Positions 1 to 9,017 are shown, counted from the stretch's first letter. The stretch: DNA of 64,000 bases from Myxococcales bacterium (GCA_020633295.1 JACKDW010000006.1:434001-498000), one strand, 5' to 3'. Program-made: numbers and translations. Notes: generated from the sequence alone by a model not told the origin.

Positions 1-1
1 C

Positions 2-658
2 ACGCCGAGCGCCGAGCTCGTGCGCGCGCTCGTCGACCACGGCGCGACGCGCGAGCTGATGCGCTCGATCCTCCACAAGTCGCTGCTCGACTTCGGCCGC
101 AAGCTCTGGTCGGCGGTCCCCGACACCAGCCGGATCCCGGGCGCGCGCCTGCGCTCGCGACTCTTCAACGTCGCCAAGGGCGTGGCCTCCACCGTCGGCG
201 GCGAGCTCGAGCACCAGCTCGAGGATCGCGTGCGCCGCTTCGTCGACGGCACGCTCGACCGCGCCATCACGATGATCGTCGAGCGCGCCTCGGACCCGCG
301 CTACGCGACCGCGATGGCGGCCCAGCGCGCCGACATGGTCGCGGCGGTGCTGCCCCTCGAGACCGCGCTGCTGCGCGGCGAGCTCGAGCAGGTTAGCCCC
401 GCCGACGTCGCCGCCGACGTGCGCGCCGGGATCGCCAGCTTCGCGGCCTGGGGCGAGCTCGAGCCGACGCTGCGCGACGCGCTCCATGACGAGCGCGAGC
501 GCCTCGGCCAGACCACGCTGCGCGAGCTGCTCGCCGGCTCGTCGCTCGAGGAGACCTGGAGCGCGCCGATCGAGGGCGCGCTCGCGCGTCACCTGCAGCG
601 CGTGTTCGCGGGCGAGGGCTTCGCCCGCTGGCTCGCGTCGGTCACCGACGAGGGCTGA
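2..658 (+). CDS. Hypothetical protein, 5' end cut by window edge
   Basis: The frame is already open at the left edge, so the true start probably lies outside; a GTG at 20 is the first internal start codon. The visible 218 residues are charged and mostly helical by composition (Arg/Glu/Ala/Leu-rich stretches such as RELMRSILHKSLLDFGRK). There is no signal peptide, no membrane span and no domain I recognise, so it looks like a soluble cytoplasmic all-alpha protein or the C-terminal part of a larger one. It ends 20 bases from the convergent end of the next gene. I assign no function. Confidence 0.6.
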   Translation, partial: TPSAELVRALVDHGATRELMRSILHKSLLDFGRKLWSAVPDTSRIPGARLRSRLFNVAKGVASTVGGELEHQLEDRVRRFVDGTLDRAITMIVERASDPRYATAMAAQRADMVAAVLPLETALLRGELEQVSPADVAADVRAGIASFAAWGELEPTLRDALHDERERLGQTTLRELLAGSSLEETWSAPIEGALARHLQRVFAGEGFARWLASVTDEG

Positions 659-677
659 GCGCCCGCGTCGCGCAGGC

Positions 678-2369
678 TCAGGGCGCGTACTTGGTCAGCC
701 AGAGGTTCGCGAAGTCGCCGGCCGAGTACTCGCTGCCCGCCGCGTAGATGTTCCCGTACGCGTCGACCGCGACCGCGAGCGCGCGATCGTTGCCCGCCGG
801 GCCCATGTGGATCTGCTGCCACAGCGGCTCGACGCCGGCGCTGTACTTGAGCACGATCGCGTCGGCGAGCGTGTCGATCGCGTACGTGCTGCCCGCGACG
901 ACGACGTTGCCGTCGCCGTCGACCGCGACGCCGTAGCCGATGTCGTTGTCGGCGCCGTCGCTGTCGAACCACTCGACCCACAGCTGCTCGCCGTCGACCG
1001 CCGAGTAGCCGCCGATCCAGATGTTCGTGAGGTCATCCGGGGTGTAGGTCTCGCCGACCATCACGAGGTTGCCCTCGCCGTCGACCGCGGCCGCGCGTCC
1101 GCGATCGACGCCGCCCCAGTTGTCGATGGTCTGCGTCCACTCGATCACGCCGACCGGGCTGTAGCTGCGGAGGAAGAAGTCGTCGAGGCCGATGAACGCG
1201 TAGGCGCCCCCGACCACGAAGATCTGGCCGTCCTGGCCGACGGAGACGCCGTAGCCGCCGTCGTTGCCGCCCTCGTGGTCGTACTCGTTGATCCACCACT
1301 CATCGCCCTCGGGGCCGAACTTCGCGGTCCACACGTCGGTGAGGCCGATCAGGTGATAGGACTCGCCGGTGACGATGATGTTGTCGTCGGCGTCGACCGC
1401 GACGCCGCGCGCCGCGTCGCCGAGGCCGTCGTCGCCGTTGATCTGCAGGGTCCACAGCTCGTTGCCGTCGTTGTCGGCCTTGCGGATCCAGATGTCCGCG
1501 TTGTTGCCGGCCTCGAACACCTCGCCGACGACGACGATGTTGTCCTCGCGATCGATCGCCACGCCGCGCGCCGCGTCGACGCCCCCGCCCGGGCCGTCGA
1601 TGCTCTGGGACCACAGCAGCTCGCCCTCCGACGAGTACTTGCGGATCATGATGTTCGCGTTCTCGCCGACCACGAAGGTCTCGCCGACCACGAACACGTC
1701 GCCGCTCGAGTCGACGGCGACGCCGTGCGCGATCGAGTTGCCCGCGTCCTCGCCGGGGTAGACGTCGGTCCACAGCGGCGTGCCCGAGACCACGCAGTCG
1801 ACGTTGCAGCCGTCGCCGTTCACGTCATCGCCGTCGTCGCACGCCTCGGCGTCGGGCGGCCCGTTCTGCGCCCCGTCGCCGCAGTAGTCCGCGAGGCTGC
1901 AGTCGGGGGCGCAGCCGCCGTAGCTGTCGTCGTTGACGCCGTCGTCGCAGGCCTCGACGCCCGCGTGCACGAGCCCGTCCCCGCACGACGCCGGCTGGCA
2001 CGCGCTGGTGCAGGCCGCGTCGTCGGCGTTCGCCGGCCCGTCGTCGCAGCCCTCGCCCTCCTCGACCTGTCCGTTGCCGCAGGCGGGCTCGGGGCACTGG
2101 CACTCGCCGAAGCCGCTGCCGTCGTCGAGGCAGTCCGCGAGGCCCGCGGCGCCGCCGTCGCAGGCGCACGCCTGCTGCTCCCCCGGCGCGCACGCGGGCT
2201 CGCCCTCGCTCTCCGAGCCGGTCGGCCCCGCGGTCGTCGCGGCCGCGTCGCTGTCGCTCGCGCCGTCGCTGTCGCTCGTCGAGCCGACGACGTCATCGCC
2301 GCAGCTCACGCTCGCCGCCATTAAGAACAAAAGGACAGGTTGAACCGCGCCGCGGGTCGACTGAATCAT
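678..2369 (-). CDS. Lipoprotein with Cys-rich repeats and a beta-propeller-like repeat domain
   Basis: 563 residues. The N-terminus is a lipoprotein signal (hydrophobic VLLFLMAASVSC, Cys at 23), followed by an acidic Ser/Asp/Thr/Gly-rich linker. Residues about 55-185 hold the myxobacterial Cys-rich repeat pattern (CGNGQVEEGEGCDDG, CGDGLVHAGVEACDDG and two more). The remaining 370 residues are about seven repeats of the type GVAVDxxGNVVVVGxTY, the SBBP/beta-propeller pattern that forms blades. By family knowledge such proteins are displayed on the cell surface; their ligand is unknown. It lies 50 bases downstream of the large gene that ends at 2420, on the same strand. Function beyond surface display is not visible. 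Confidence 0.85.
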   Translation of the reverse strand: MIQSTRGAVQPVLLFLMAASVSCGDDVVGSTSDSDGASDSDAAATTAGPTGSESEGEPACAPGEQQACACDGGAAGLADCLDDGSGFGECQCPEPACGNGQVEEGEGCDDGPANADDAACTSACQPASCGDGLVHAGVEACDDGVNDDSYGGCAPDCSLADYCGDGAQNGPPDAEACDDGDDVNGDGCNVDCVVSGTPLWTDVYPGEDAGNSIAHGVAVDSSGDVFVVGETFVVGENANIMIRKYSSEGELLWSQSIDGPGGGVDAARGVAIDREDNIVVVGEVFEAGNNADIWIRKADNDGNELWTLQINGDDGLGDAARGVAVDADDNIIVTGESYHLIGLTDVWTAKFGPEGDEWWINEYDHEGGNDGGYGVSVGQDGQIFVVGGAYAFIGLDDFFLRSYSPVGVIEWTQTIDNWGGVDRGRAAAVDGEGNLVMVGETYTPDDLTNIWIGGYSAVDGEQLWVEWFDSDGADNDIGYGVAVDGDGNVVVAGSTYAIDTLADAIVLKYSAGVEPLWQQIHMGPAGNDRALAVAVDAYGNIYAAGSEYSAGDFANLWLTKYAP

Positions 2370-2419
2370 CGCGAGACCGTAGCACGAGCGCGCGGTTTCG
2401 CGCGCGCCCGTCGACCTCC

Positions 2420-5400
2420 CTAGGTCGCCGCCGATGGATCTCCCGCGTCGTCGTCGGCGGACGCGTCGCCGCCGGCCGTCTCCGCCGCCTGGTTGACGTC
2501 CTCTGCAGACGGGTCACCCTCCGCCGCTTCCTCCGCGTCACCGGGGCCTGCGGCGGGCTCGTCACCGTGCTCCGTCGCCGCGTCGGCTGGGTCGCTCCCG
2601 GACGCGGGCGAGGTCCCGCCGCCGGCCTCGTCACCGTCGTGCTCGTCGTCCCCGCCGGCGCTCGTCTCGTCGCCCGCGGCGTCGTCGCCAGTCTCCGAGT
2701 CGGCCGCGTCCTCCGCAGGCGTCTCGGCCTCTGCGGCGCCGTCGTCCGCGGAATCGCCGGCCTCCGACTGGGCCTCCGCGTCGTCCTGCGCGGTCTCTTC
2801 TGTATTGCTGACGTCGTCACCGTCGTCGGTCGCCGAGGTCGCCGAGGTCGCCGAGGTCGCCGAGGTCGCCTGGATGTCTTCCGAAGCCGCCTCGGTCGCC
2901 TCCGAAGCGCCGTCCTCCGAGGTCACCGCGGTATCCGCCCCGGCGCCGTCGTCCCCGGAATCCGTGCCGGTCTCCTGGACTTCCTCCGCGACGTCGTCGG
3001 CGCTCGTGTTGGTCCCCTCCGCGACGGGATCGGAGCTCGCGTCCGCCTCGACGTCCTCCGCGACGAGCTCGGAGCTCGCGTCCGGGTTCGACACGTGCGC
3101 CGCCCCGGTGTCCTCGGTCCCCTCCGCCTCGACCGACTCCGCGCCGTCCTCGGTCCCCTCCGCCTCCGACGCGGGCGCCGCGACCTGCTCCGAGACGTCA
3201 TCAGCGCTCGTGTCCACGGGCGCGTCGTTCTGCGCCGGACCCTCAAGCTCGACACCATCCGCGTCTTGGGCCTCGCGCTCGTCCTCAACCGCCGGGTCCG
3301 CGGGAGCCCCGTCGTCGGTCGGCGCCTCGCCCCCGCGATCGGCGTCGTCCCCGGGCGCTGTCACGACCCCTTGCACGCTCCCGGGCGCGGCCTCGGCCTC
3401 CGTCGCGTCCGCGAAGCTCGCCGGCGCGTCCGTCGCGAGCGCCTCGGCCTCGACGTCCCCTACGCCGTCCTCGGCGGCATCATCCGCGGCGTCCTCCTTC
3501 TGCGCCGCGGGTGCGCTGGCTGGCTCGAGCGACAGCAGGCGCGCGCGCCCGATGCTCAGGTCGTCGCTCAGCATGCGCTCGTGGGCCAGCGGATCGCCGC
3601 GCTCGAGCGCCCCGGGCTCGCCGTCGCCGAGCAGCTGCCGGACCCCGCGCCGCGAGCCGTAGTAGCTGCCGCGCTTGTGGTCCTCGTCCGTGTTGCAGCG
3701 CCGCACCAGCGAGCGCGAGATCGGCGGGAAGTTCAGCATCTCGAGGGCGCGGTCCCACAGCTGCCCCAGCCGGTTCTGGTCGGCGGGGTACTCGAGCAGG
3801 CTGGCGAGCAGCAGCAGCAGCCCCGCGCGCCGCCCCGCGATCGTGTCGATCGGCGCGCGCCCGCCGAGGTGCCCGAGGTCGACCGCGCGCCACCACGCCT
3901 CGGCCGCGATCAGCATGCGCTTGAGCTCCTGCGGCGTGTGGCTGAGCCACGAGTTGAACATGACCTCCGCGATGAGCCCGCCGGGCGCGTCGGGATCCTT
4001 GAGGTAGCGGACGACCGCAGGCAGGCGGCCCAGGTCCTGCGCCGGCCCGTCGCCCGTGGGCACGTCGGCGGGCGCGTGCGCCGGGCTATAAAAGCCCGCG
4101 CCGCGGAACGCGTAGAAGCGCTCGGCCTCCCCCGGCAGCTCGTCCCACAGCTCGCTGTACTGCGTGACGCGGTTCATGCTGCCGGCCGACCAGCCGAGCC
4201 CGCGCGCCGCCTCGCCGCTGACCTGCGAGGCCGCGACGCCCGGGTCCCGCGGGATCGCGCCGTCGCGCGTGTCCTCGGCGATCTCGATCAGCGTGAAGTC
4301 GAGGAAGCCGTCGTAGTAGTCGGCCTTGCCGTCGTGGTTGATGTCCTCGTAGCGCGCGGCGACGCTGCGGTGCGCGGGGCCGACGAACTGCACGAAGCCC
4401 TCGACGCGCTGCTGCTTGTGATACCACTGCGCGTCGCGGATCCGCGCGTCGATCTGGACGAAGGACTCGCCGGCCGCGAAGCCCTGCAAGATCGCGTGAA
4501 AGCAGTCACAGGCCTCGGAGTCGACGATCTTGTGGCTGCTGTCGGTGCGGAAGAAGGTCGAGTCCCACGACGAGTAGATATCGGCCTCGGGGAACATGCG
4601 CGAGATCGCGAAGCGCGTCGTCAGGCCGGCGCACTGGCAGTTGATCATGAGCTTGTAGCCGCGCTGCGCGATCGCGACGGTCGCCGCGGCCATGTCGTTC
4701 GCGCCGAGGTTGGCGTGGCGGCTGATGCAGCTGCCGGCGAAGTACGCCTCGCCCATCTCGAAGTTCTCCTCGCGCGGGCTCGACGCGCGCGCGAACAGCT
4801 GAATGACCTGTCCCTTCGGTCCTTTAAAAGGAGCCTCGAGCACGCGGTAGCCCCGCCAGCCGGGCGGACTGGGCGCGTCCGCCGGGAGCTCGACCTCGGC
4901 GAACTTGTACTTGTCCCGCATGATCTCGTACTCGCCCTCGTGGAAGTCGTGGGCCGAGACGAACGCGAACCGCCAGACCTCCCCCAGCTGCTCGTACGGG
5001 GGCGCCTCGCGCAGGAGCCCGCGCCGGAGCGCGACCGCGCGGGCCTTGTGCGCCTCGGACAGCGCGGGCCCGCGCTGCGCCAGCAGCTGGATCGCGTGGG
5101 CCCGCAGCTCGGCGCGCGCGCCCTCGCCGACCTCGTCGTCGATGAGCCCGAAGATCGCCTCGGCGGCCGCGTCCGCGAGCGCGCGGAACTCCGGATCCTT
5201 GAGCACGGTCGCCAGCAGGTGCGAGAGCACGGTCAGCGCGGCCGAGCGCAGCTGCACCGCGTCGATCCCGGCCGCGCGCGCCTCCTCGCGCGAGGGCGAC
5301 GCGGCCGCGAGGATCGCCCGCAGCTGCGCGAGCAGGCCCGCCCCCTGGGCCGTCGTGAGCCGCTCGTCGCGGGGCGCCTGCTCCGGGTGGAACGCGCTGG

Positions 5401-5914
5401 TGGGGAACAGCTGTTCGAAGGTCGTGGTCCGCCGCGACGAGACCCAGCGCGCCGCGTTGACCATGACGTCGAGCGCGTCGAGGCCCCGCGGCGCGGGCTG
5501 CCCGCCCTCGCCGGCGAGCGTGCCGTCCTCGCGCAGCAGCAGCGGCGCCGCCCCGAACATTCCTTCGGTCAGGTTGATCGCCGGGCGCTCGTCCCCCGCC
5601 AGCCCCTGCCCGTCCGCCTCGCGCAGGCGACACCGCAGGCCCGCGCCGTCGCCGAACTCGAGCAGCAGCCGGCGACCGACCGCCGACCGCAGGCGCGCGC
5701 GTCCGTCCGCGCCGAGCGCCTCGTCCACGCGCAGATGAAAGGCCCGCGCGCCGCCGCAGAGCAGCTGCGCGCCCGCGTCGCCGCGCGCCTGTTCGAAGCT
5801 CGTGGCCGCCGACGTACCCGCCGCGACCACGACGCCCGTGAGCGCGACATCCTCGGTCTGGGCGACCGCGTCGGCCCCGGACGAAGGCAACCATATCTTT
5901 ACTTCGCTCGGCAT
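2420..5914 (-). CDS. Large protein with possible His/Cys peptidase-like region, EF-hand-like loop and long acidic tail
   Basis: 1164 residues; the ATG is preceded by GGAGAGAAGGA, a good ribosome site. I recognise no named family. Residues 1-300 are a variable, mostly helical region. Around residues 390-450, a Gly-Ser-Cys-Ile-Ser-Arg-His segment (His400) is followed by GYKLMINCQCAG (Cys426, Cys428), then FPEADIYSSWDS. This resembles the order His, then strand-Cys-x-Gly, seen in clan CD (caspase/gingipain/CHAT-like) peptidases, but that is my inference. Residues 524-535, DINHDGKADYYD, fit an EF-hand or dockerin-type calcium loop. From about residue 805 to the end is a roughly 360-residue tail of Ala, Asp, Glu, Ser, Thr and Gly with very few Lys or Arg, certainly disordered. 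No signal peptide is seen. Confidence 0.7.
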   Translation of the reverse strand: MPSEVKIWLPSSGADAVAQTEDVALTGVVVAAGTSAATSFEQARGDAGAQLLCGGARAFHLRVDEALGADGRARLRSAVGRRLLLEFGDGAGLRCRLREADGQGLAGDERPAINLTEGMFGAAPLLLREDGTLAGEGGQPAPRGLDALDVMVNAARWVSSRRTTTFEQLFPTSAFHPEQAPRDERLTTAQGAGLLAQLRAILAAASPSREEARAAGIDAVQLRSAALTVLSHLLATVLKDPEFRALADAAAEAIFGLIDDEVGEGARAELRAHAIQLLAQRGPALSEAHKARAVALRRGLLREAPPYEQLGEVWRFAFVSAHDFHEGEYEIMRDKYKFAEVELPADAPSPPGWRGYRVLEAPFKGPKGQVIQLFARASSPREENFEMGEAYFAGSCISRHANLGANDMAAATVAIAQRGYKLMINCQCAGLTTRFAISRMFPEADIYSSWDSTFFRTDSSHKIVDSEACDCFHAILQGFAAGESFVQIDARIRDAQWYHKQQRVEGFVQFVGPAHRSVAARYEDINHDGKADYYDGFLDFTLIEIAEDTRDGAIPRDPGVAASQVSGEAARGLGWSAGSMNRVTQYSELWDELPGEAERFYAFRGAGFYSPAHAPADVPTGDGPAQDLGRLPAVVRYLKDPDAPGGLIAEVMFNSWLSHTPQELKRMLIAAEAWWRAVDLGHLGGRAPIDTIAGRRAGLLLLLASLLEYPADQNRLGQLWDRALEMLNFPPISRSLVRRCNTDEDHKRGSYYGSRRGVRQLLGDGEPGALERGDPLAHERMLSDDLSIGRARLLSLEPASAPAAQKEDAADDAAEDGVGDVEAEALATDAPASFADATEAEAAPGSVQGVVTAPGDDADRGGEAPTDDGAPADPAVEDEREAQDADGVELEGPAQNDAPVDTSADDVSEQVAAPASEAEGTEDGAESVEAEGTEDTGAAHVSNPDASSELVAEDVEADASSDPVAEGTNTSADDVAEEVQETGTDSGDDGAGADTAVTSEDGASEATEAASEDIQATSATSATSATSATDDGDDVSNTEETAQDDAEAQSEAGDSADDGAAEAETPAEDAADSETGDDAAGDETSAGGDDEHDGDEAGGGTSPASGSDPADAATEHGDEPAAGPGDAEEAAEGDPSAEDVNQAAETAGGDASADDDAGDPSAAT
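2829..2870. repeat. 9-bp tandem repeat in the acidic tail coding region
   Basis: The unit GTCGCCGAG is repeated four times plus a partial copy. On the minus strand it encodes the run of Ala-Thr-Ser triplets in the disordered acidic tail of the large protein. The length is a multiple of three, so copy-number change would keep the frame. Confidence 0.85.
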
Positions 5915-6175
5915 CCTGATCCTTCTCTCCCGCGGCGCCGCGGTCCGCGAGTTCGCGGCGCGGCGACGCCTGCGGCCGGACGCGAAGCTAGCACAACCGC
6001 CTCGAGGATTCGGTCCGCAACAGCCCGTAGCGCCTCGCGTATCCCGATCCTCGTGCGCGGTGTTGACGGGACAGGATCTTCGGCGCGATACAGCCGCGGA
6101 TCGAGGACTCGCCCGACGAGCCAGCCGACGCGATCCGAGGAGGTCGCGCGCCCGCGGCGAACGGCTGACGCGCCG

Positions 6176-7063
6176 CTACTCGCTCGAGGCGCCGCGGGCG
6201 ATCGCGTCGATGTAGCCGCGGTACGCCGCGATCATGCGCCGAGTGACAGGTCCGACCTGCCCGCCGTGGACCGCGACGCCGTCGAGCCGCGTGACCGGCA
6301 TGACGCCGCGCACCGACGACGTCAGGAACACCTCGTCGGCCGCGCGCAGCTCGGCGGGCATGATCGTCACCTCCTCGACCTGCAGCCCCTGCGCGGCGGC
6401 CAGCTCGACGACGACGGTCCGCGTGATGCCCTTGAGCAGCCCGGTCTCGAACGACGGCGTCAGCACGCGGCCGCCCGCGACCATGAACACGTTGCTGGTC
6501 GCGCCCTCGGCGACCGCGCCGGCCGCGTTACAGAGGATCGCGTCCTCGGCGTCGCCGTCGATCGCCTGGCGCAGCGCGAGGATGCTGTTGAGGTAGTTGC
6601 CGGTCTTGAGCGACGGGTCGAGCTGCAGCCGCCCCGGCTTGAGCACGTCGACGATCGCCGCCGAGATGCCGCGCTCGTAGAGTTCGGGCGGCAGGGGCTG
6701 GAGCGCCTTGACGATCACGACGAGCAGCGGCGCGCCCGAGACCCGCGGATCGAGCATCAGCGGCCCCGTTCCGCGGGTGAGGATGATGCGAATGTAGGAG
6801 TCGGGGTTGCCGGCCGCGTCGCACGTCTCGCGCACGACCCGACGGATCGCCTCGTCGCTGTGCGGCACGTCGAGCCCGATGCCCGCCGCGCTCGCGCGCA
6901 GGCGAACGAGGTGCCGGCGCATGTCGACGAACCGCCCGCCGGCGGTGCGCAGCGTCTCGTAGACGCTGTCGCCATACAGGAAGCCGCGGTCGAACACGCT
7001 GATGCTCGCCTCGGCCGGATCGAGCGGCCGACCCGCAGTGGAGAGATAGACTTTGATCGGCAT
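6176..7063 (-). CDS. Class IV PLP aminotransferase (branched-chain / D-amino acid type)
   Basis: 295 residues, the usual length for fold-type IV aminotransferases (IlvE, D-amino acid aminotransferase, aminodeoxychorismate lyase). The diagnostic motifs are visible: FDRGFLYGDSVYETLR near residue 24, the PLP-binding lysine in SLKTGNYLNS (Lys153), and EGATSNVFMV (Glu186) followed by GLLKGITR. The enzyme should move amino groups between an amino acid and a 2-oxo acid in the cytoplasm. Which substrate it uses cannot be told from these motifs, so I do not choose between ilvE, dat and pabC. A GAGG sits only two bases before the ATG. It is separated by 261 bases from the gene downstream on the same strand. 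Confidence 0.9.
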   Translation of the reverse strand: MPIKVYLSTAGRPLDPAEASISVFDRGFLYGDSVYETLRTAGGRFVDMRRHLVRLRASAAGIGLDVPHSDEAIRRVVRETCDAAGNPDSYIRIILTRGTGPLMLDPRVSGAPLLVVIVKALQPLPPELYERGISAAIVDVLKPGRLQLDPSLKTGNYLNSILALRQAIDGDAEDAILCNAAGAVAEGATSNVFMVAGGRVLTPSFETGLLKGITRTVVVELAAAQGLQVEEVTIMPAELRAADEVFLTSSVRGVMPVTRLDGVAVHGGQVGPVTRRMIAAYRGYIDAIARGASSE

Positions 7064-7380
7064 AACCTCGGGGCGCCCGAGTATTCCCCACGACGCCGCG
7101 CGTCGCCAGGAGCGAGCCCTCTCGCGCGCCCCACGAGGGCTCTCTGAGTCTCACGGAGTCACGCGCGCCGCCGTGCGGTCCACGCGGTCCACTCCCGGAC
7201 GACGCGACAGCGCGGACACGCCGATGCAGGTGTCCTCAAGATCTACTGATTCGCTTGCAGCGCGACGACGCGGCGCGGCTGCGCGGACCGCCAGGTTGAG
7301 CGGGTGAACGGCTCCTGTTAGCATGCCCAGCGAAAACCGGGTAACGCTCCTGCCAAGCCGATCCGAACACGGGTACCACG
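7064..7380. other. Intergenic region, divergent promoters expected
   Basis: A 317-base space between the aminotransferase (leftward) and the PilZ gene (rightward), so both promoters should lie here. I see a direct repeat of GCGGTCCAC near 7175 but no convincing -35/-10 pair and no small gene. Confidence 0.4.
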
Positions 7381-8001
7381 TTGCGAAAAATCCGCTGCCA
7401 TTATCCTTCGGGTCAGGCGTTCCTCGACGCCCTTGAGACGCCCAAGGAGCCCAACTCGCTGCAGGTCTACACGACGGAGCGCTTTGACCCGGGTGAAGAG
7501 ATCCTCGTCGAGGTGTACTACTCGGGGCTGGCGTCCAAGGTGATGATCCGCGCGATCGGCATGCGCTGGCACACCGCGCGCCCGCGCCTGCGCGTTCGCG
7601 CGGGCGGCGTGCTGCGCTGCACCGGGAGCGAGTGGCGCAAGCTCCAGTTCATCCGCGACGTCGTGATCGGCAGCGCCGAGCTCACCCAGCGGCGACGACA
7701 CCTGCGACACCCGGTGCTCGTCGAGATCCGCTGGCGGTGCACGGGCGATCGCGAGTTCACGCGCGGCACGATCACCGAGCTGTCGGAGACCGGCGCGCTG
7801 CTGCTATCGCGCGCGCGCCCGAGGACCGACGAGGAGCTGATCATCGAGATCACGCCGCCCGGCAGCGCGCGCCCGCTCGAGGTGCTCTCGGTGGTCCGCA
7901 ACAACGACAACGAGCAGGGCGCGGGCGTCGAATTTCAGGCCCGCGACATGGGCGGCGTGCACCGGATCCGCGAGGTCATCCGGCGCATCGTCGACGAGTA
8001 G
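7381..8001 (+). CDS. PilZ-domain protein
   Basis: 206 residues starting with TTG, the only possible start after the in-frame stop at 7342; no clear ribosome site. Two related beta-rich halves are visible. The second, from about residue 100, carries the PilZ signature: RRRHLRHPV (the RxxxR arm) followed by ITELSETGALL, where the usual D/NxSxxG reads ExSxxG. The first half (residues 1-95) looks like a diverged PilZ or YcgR-N-type domain without these motifs. PilZ domains bind cyclic di-GMP and pass the signal on to motility or surface functions. Because of the Asp/Asn to Glu change, binding is likely but not certain. Confidence 0.8.
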   Translation: MRKIRCHYPSGQAFLDALETPKEPNSLQVYTTERFDPGEEILVEVYYSGLASKVMIRAIGMRWHTARPRLRVRAGGVLRCTGSEWRKLQFIRDVVIGSAELTQRRRHLRHPVLVEIRWRCTGDREFTRGTITELSETGALLLSRARPRTDEELIIEITPPGSARPLEVLSVVRNNDNEQGAGVEFQARDMGGVHRIREVIRRIVDE

Positions 8002-8010
8002 GCCTGCGCG

Positions 8011-8448
8011 TCAGGGGTGCTCGCAGCGGGCGCGCTCGACGACTCGCAGCTTCAGCGGCGCCTCGGCCGTCAGCGTGAGCTCGCGGCCGCGGCGAACGTG
8101 CACCCGACGTCGCGCCTCGTCTCCCGTCGCGCCGTCGCGCGCGGTGATCCGCAGGGAGCCGCCGCGGCGCCCCTCGGGGCCCTCCGCGCACTCCTGCGGC
8201 ACGAGCTCGATGTCGCCGACCTCGAAGACCAGCTGGCGATCGGGCTCGACGACGACGCAGACCCGCGGCGGTCCGTCGCGCTCGCAGCTCCGCGAGCGCT
8301 CGCGGGTCCAGCCCGTCGCGCTCGCGCACCCGAGCGCCGGCGTGACCGCGAGCACGAGGGCCAGCAGCCGCGCGCCGACCCTTCGCGGGCTTTCGCGACG
8401 ATCCGCAGCGTGGCAGACTCGGGCGCGATGCGACGGCCGTGGCGACAC
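8011..8448 (-). CDS. Small lipoprotein of unknown function
   Basis: About 145 residues from a GTG at 8448. After an Arg-rich start comes the hydrophobic stretch VGARLLALVLAVTPALGC, a lipobox, and then a soluble region of about 105 residues with three more Cys and a beta-strand-rich pattern. I recognise no domain. The frame is open much further upstream, but those residues look like a shadow of the opposite gene. With this start the 5' end overlaps that of the divergent DciA-like gene by 21 bases; using the later GTG at 8491 for that gene would remove the overlap. It ends 9 bases from the end of the PilZ gene. Confidence 0.6.
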   Translation of the reverse strand: MSPRPSHRARVCHAADRRESPRRVGARLLALVLAVTPALGCASATGWTRERSRSCERDGPPRVCVVVEPDRQLVFEVGDIELVPQECAEGPEGRRGGSLRITARDGATGDEARRRVHVRRGRELTLTAEAPLKLRVVERARCEHP

Positions 8449-8970
8449 ACGCGACGCGACAAGGGACGCGAGCTCGCGCGGCGCGGCCCCGTGAGCGTCT
8501 CGTCGCCCACCTGGTCCCTGATCAACCGCATCGTCCCGCCGCACGTCGTCCAGATGCTGCGGATTCGCGACGCCTGGCCGCGCGTCGCGCGAGGACGACT
8601 GCGCGACTACACGTGGCCCGCGAAGGTCGACGGCACAACCCTGATCGTCAACGTGCATGACAATCAGTGGCTACACGAGATGCAGTACTTACGCCAGGCG
8701 CTGACGGAGCGGCTGATCGCCGTGTGTCCGCGCGCGGGCGTCGACGCCATCCTGCCGCGCCTGGCTCCCCGTCAGCCGGAGCGCGAGGCGACGCCCGAGC
8801 CCGCACCACCGCCGGCTGAGCCCGCGCCTGTCGCGGTGCTGTCCGAGGAGCCCGATCACGACACGCTGCGGGCGCTCGAGGCGGTACACGACCCCCAGCT
8901 CAAGCACCTGCTCGCGCGCGTCCGCGTGATGTTGGGGCGCACGCCGGAGCGCAACCGCGGTCAGGAGTGA
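8428..8970 (+). CDS. DciA-like (DUF721) protein
   Basis: 180 residues from the ATG at 8428, or 159 from the GTG at 8491; neither has a strong ribosome site. The central part matches the DUF721/DciA pattern: a Trp-containing helix (IRDAWPRVARGRLRDYTWP), then a strand VDGTTLIVNVHDNQWLHEM and a helix with LRQALTERL. The C-terminal third is a Pro/Ala/Glu linker and a final helix. DciA proteins help load the replicative helicase in bacteria that lack DnaC; this protein keeps the core fold, but the helicase role is inferred from the family. It is followed by a 9-bp inverted repeat and the symporter gene on the same strand. Confidence 0.75.
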   Translation: MRRPWRHTRRDKGRELARRGPVSVSSPTWSLINRIVPPHVVQMLRIRDAWPRVARGRLRDYTWPAKVDGTTLIVNVHDNQWLHEMQYLRQALTERLIAVCPRAGVDAILPRLAPRQPEREATPEPAPPPAEPAPVAVLSEEPDHDTLRALEAVHDPQLKHLLARVRVMLGRTPERNRGQE

Positions 8971-8986
8971 GCGTCCGCGAGCGGCG

Positions 8987-9017
8987 AGGTCACGGTTGCG
9001 CGTCTTCGCCGTGACCT
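8987..9017. terminator. 9-bp perfect inverted repeat ahead of the symporter
   Basis: AGGTCACGG and CCGTGACCT are separated by 13 bases in the 123-base gap between the DciA-like gene and the symporter. In RNA it makes a stable hairpin without a U-run. It could end the upstream transcript or act as an operator for the symporter; nothing in the sequence decides which. Confidence 0.45.

Noticed and set aside
2567..7147. 1526-codon open frame on the plus strand, antisense to the large acidic-tail gene and the aminotransferase
   Set aside because: Composition is Arg/Ala/Val/Asp shadow typical of very G+C-rich DNA; the opposite strand has recognisable domains and a good ribosome site.
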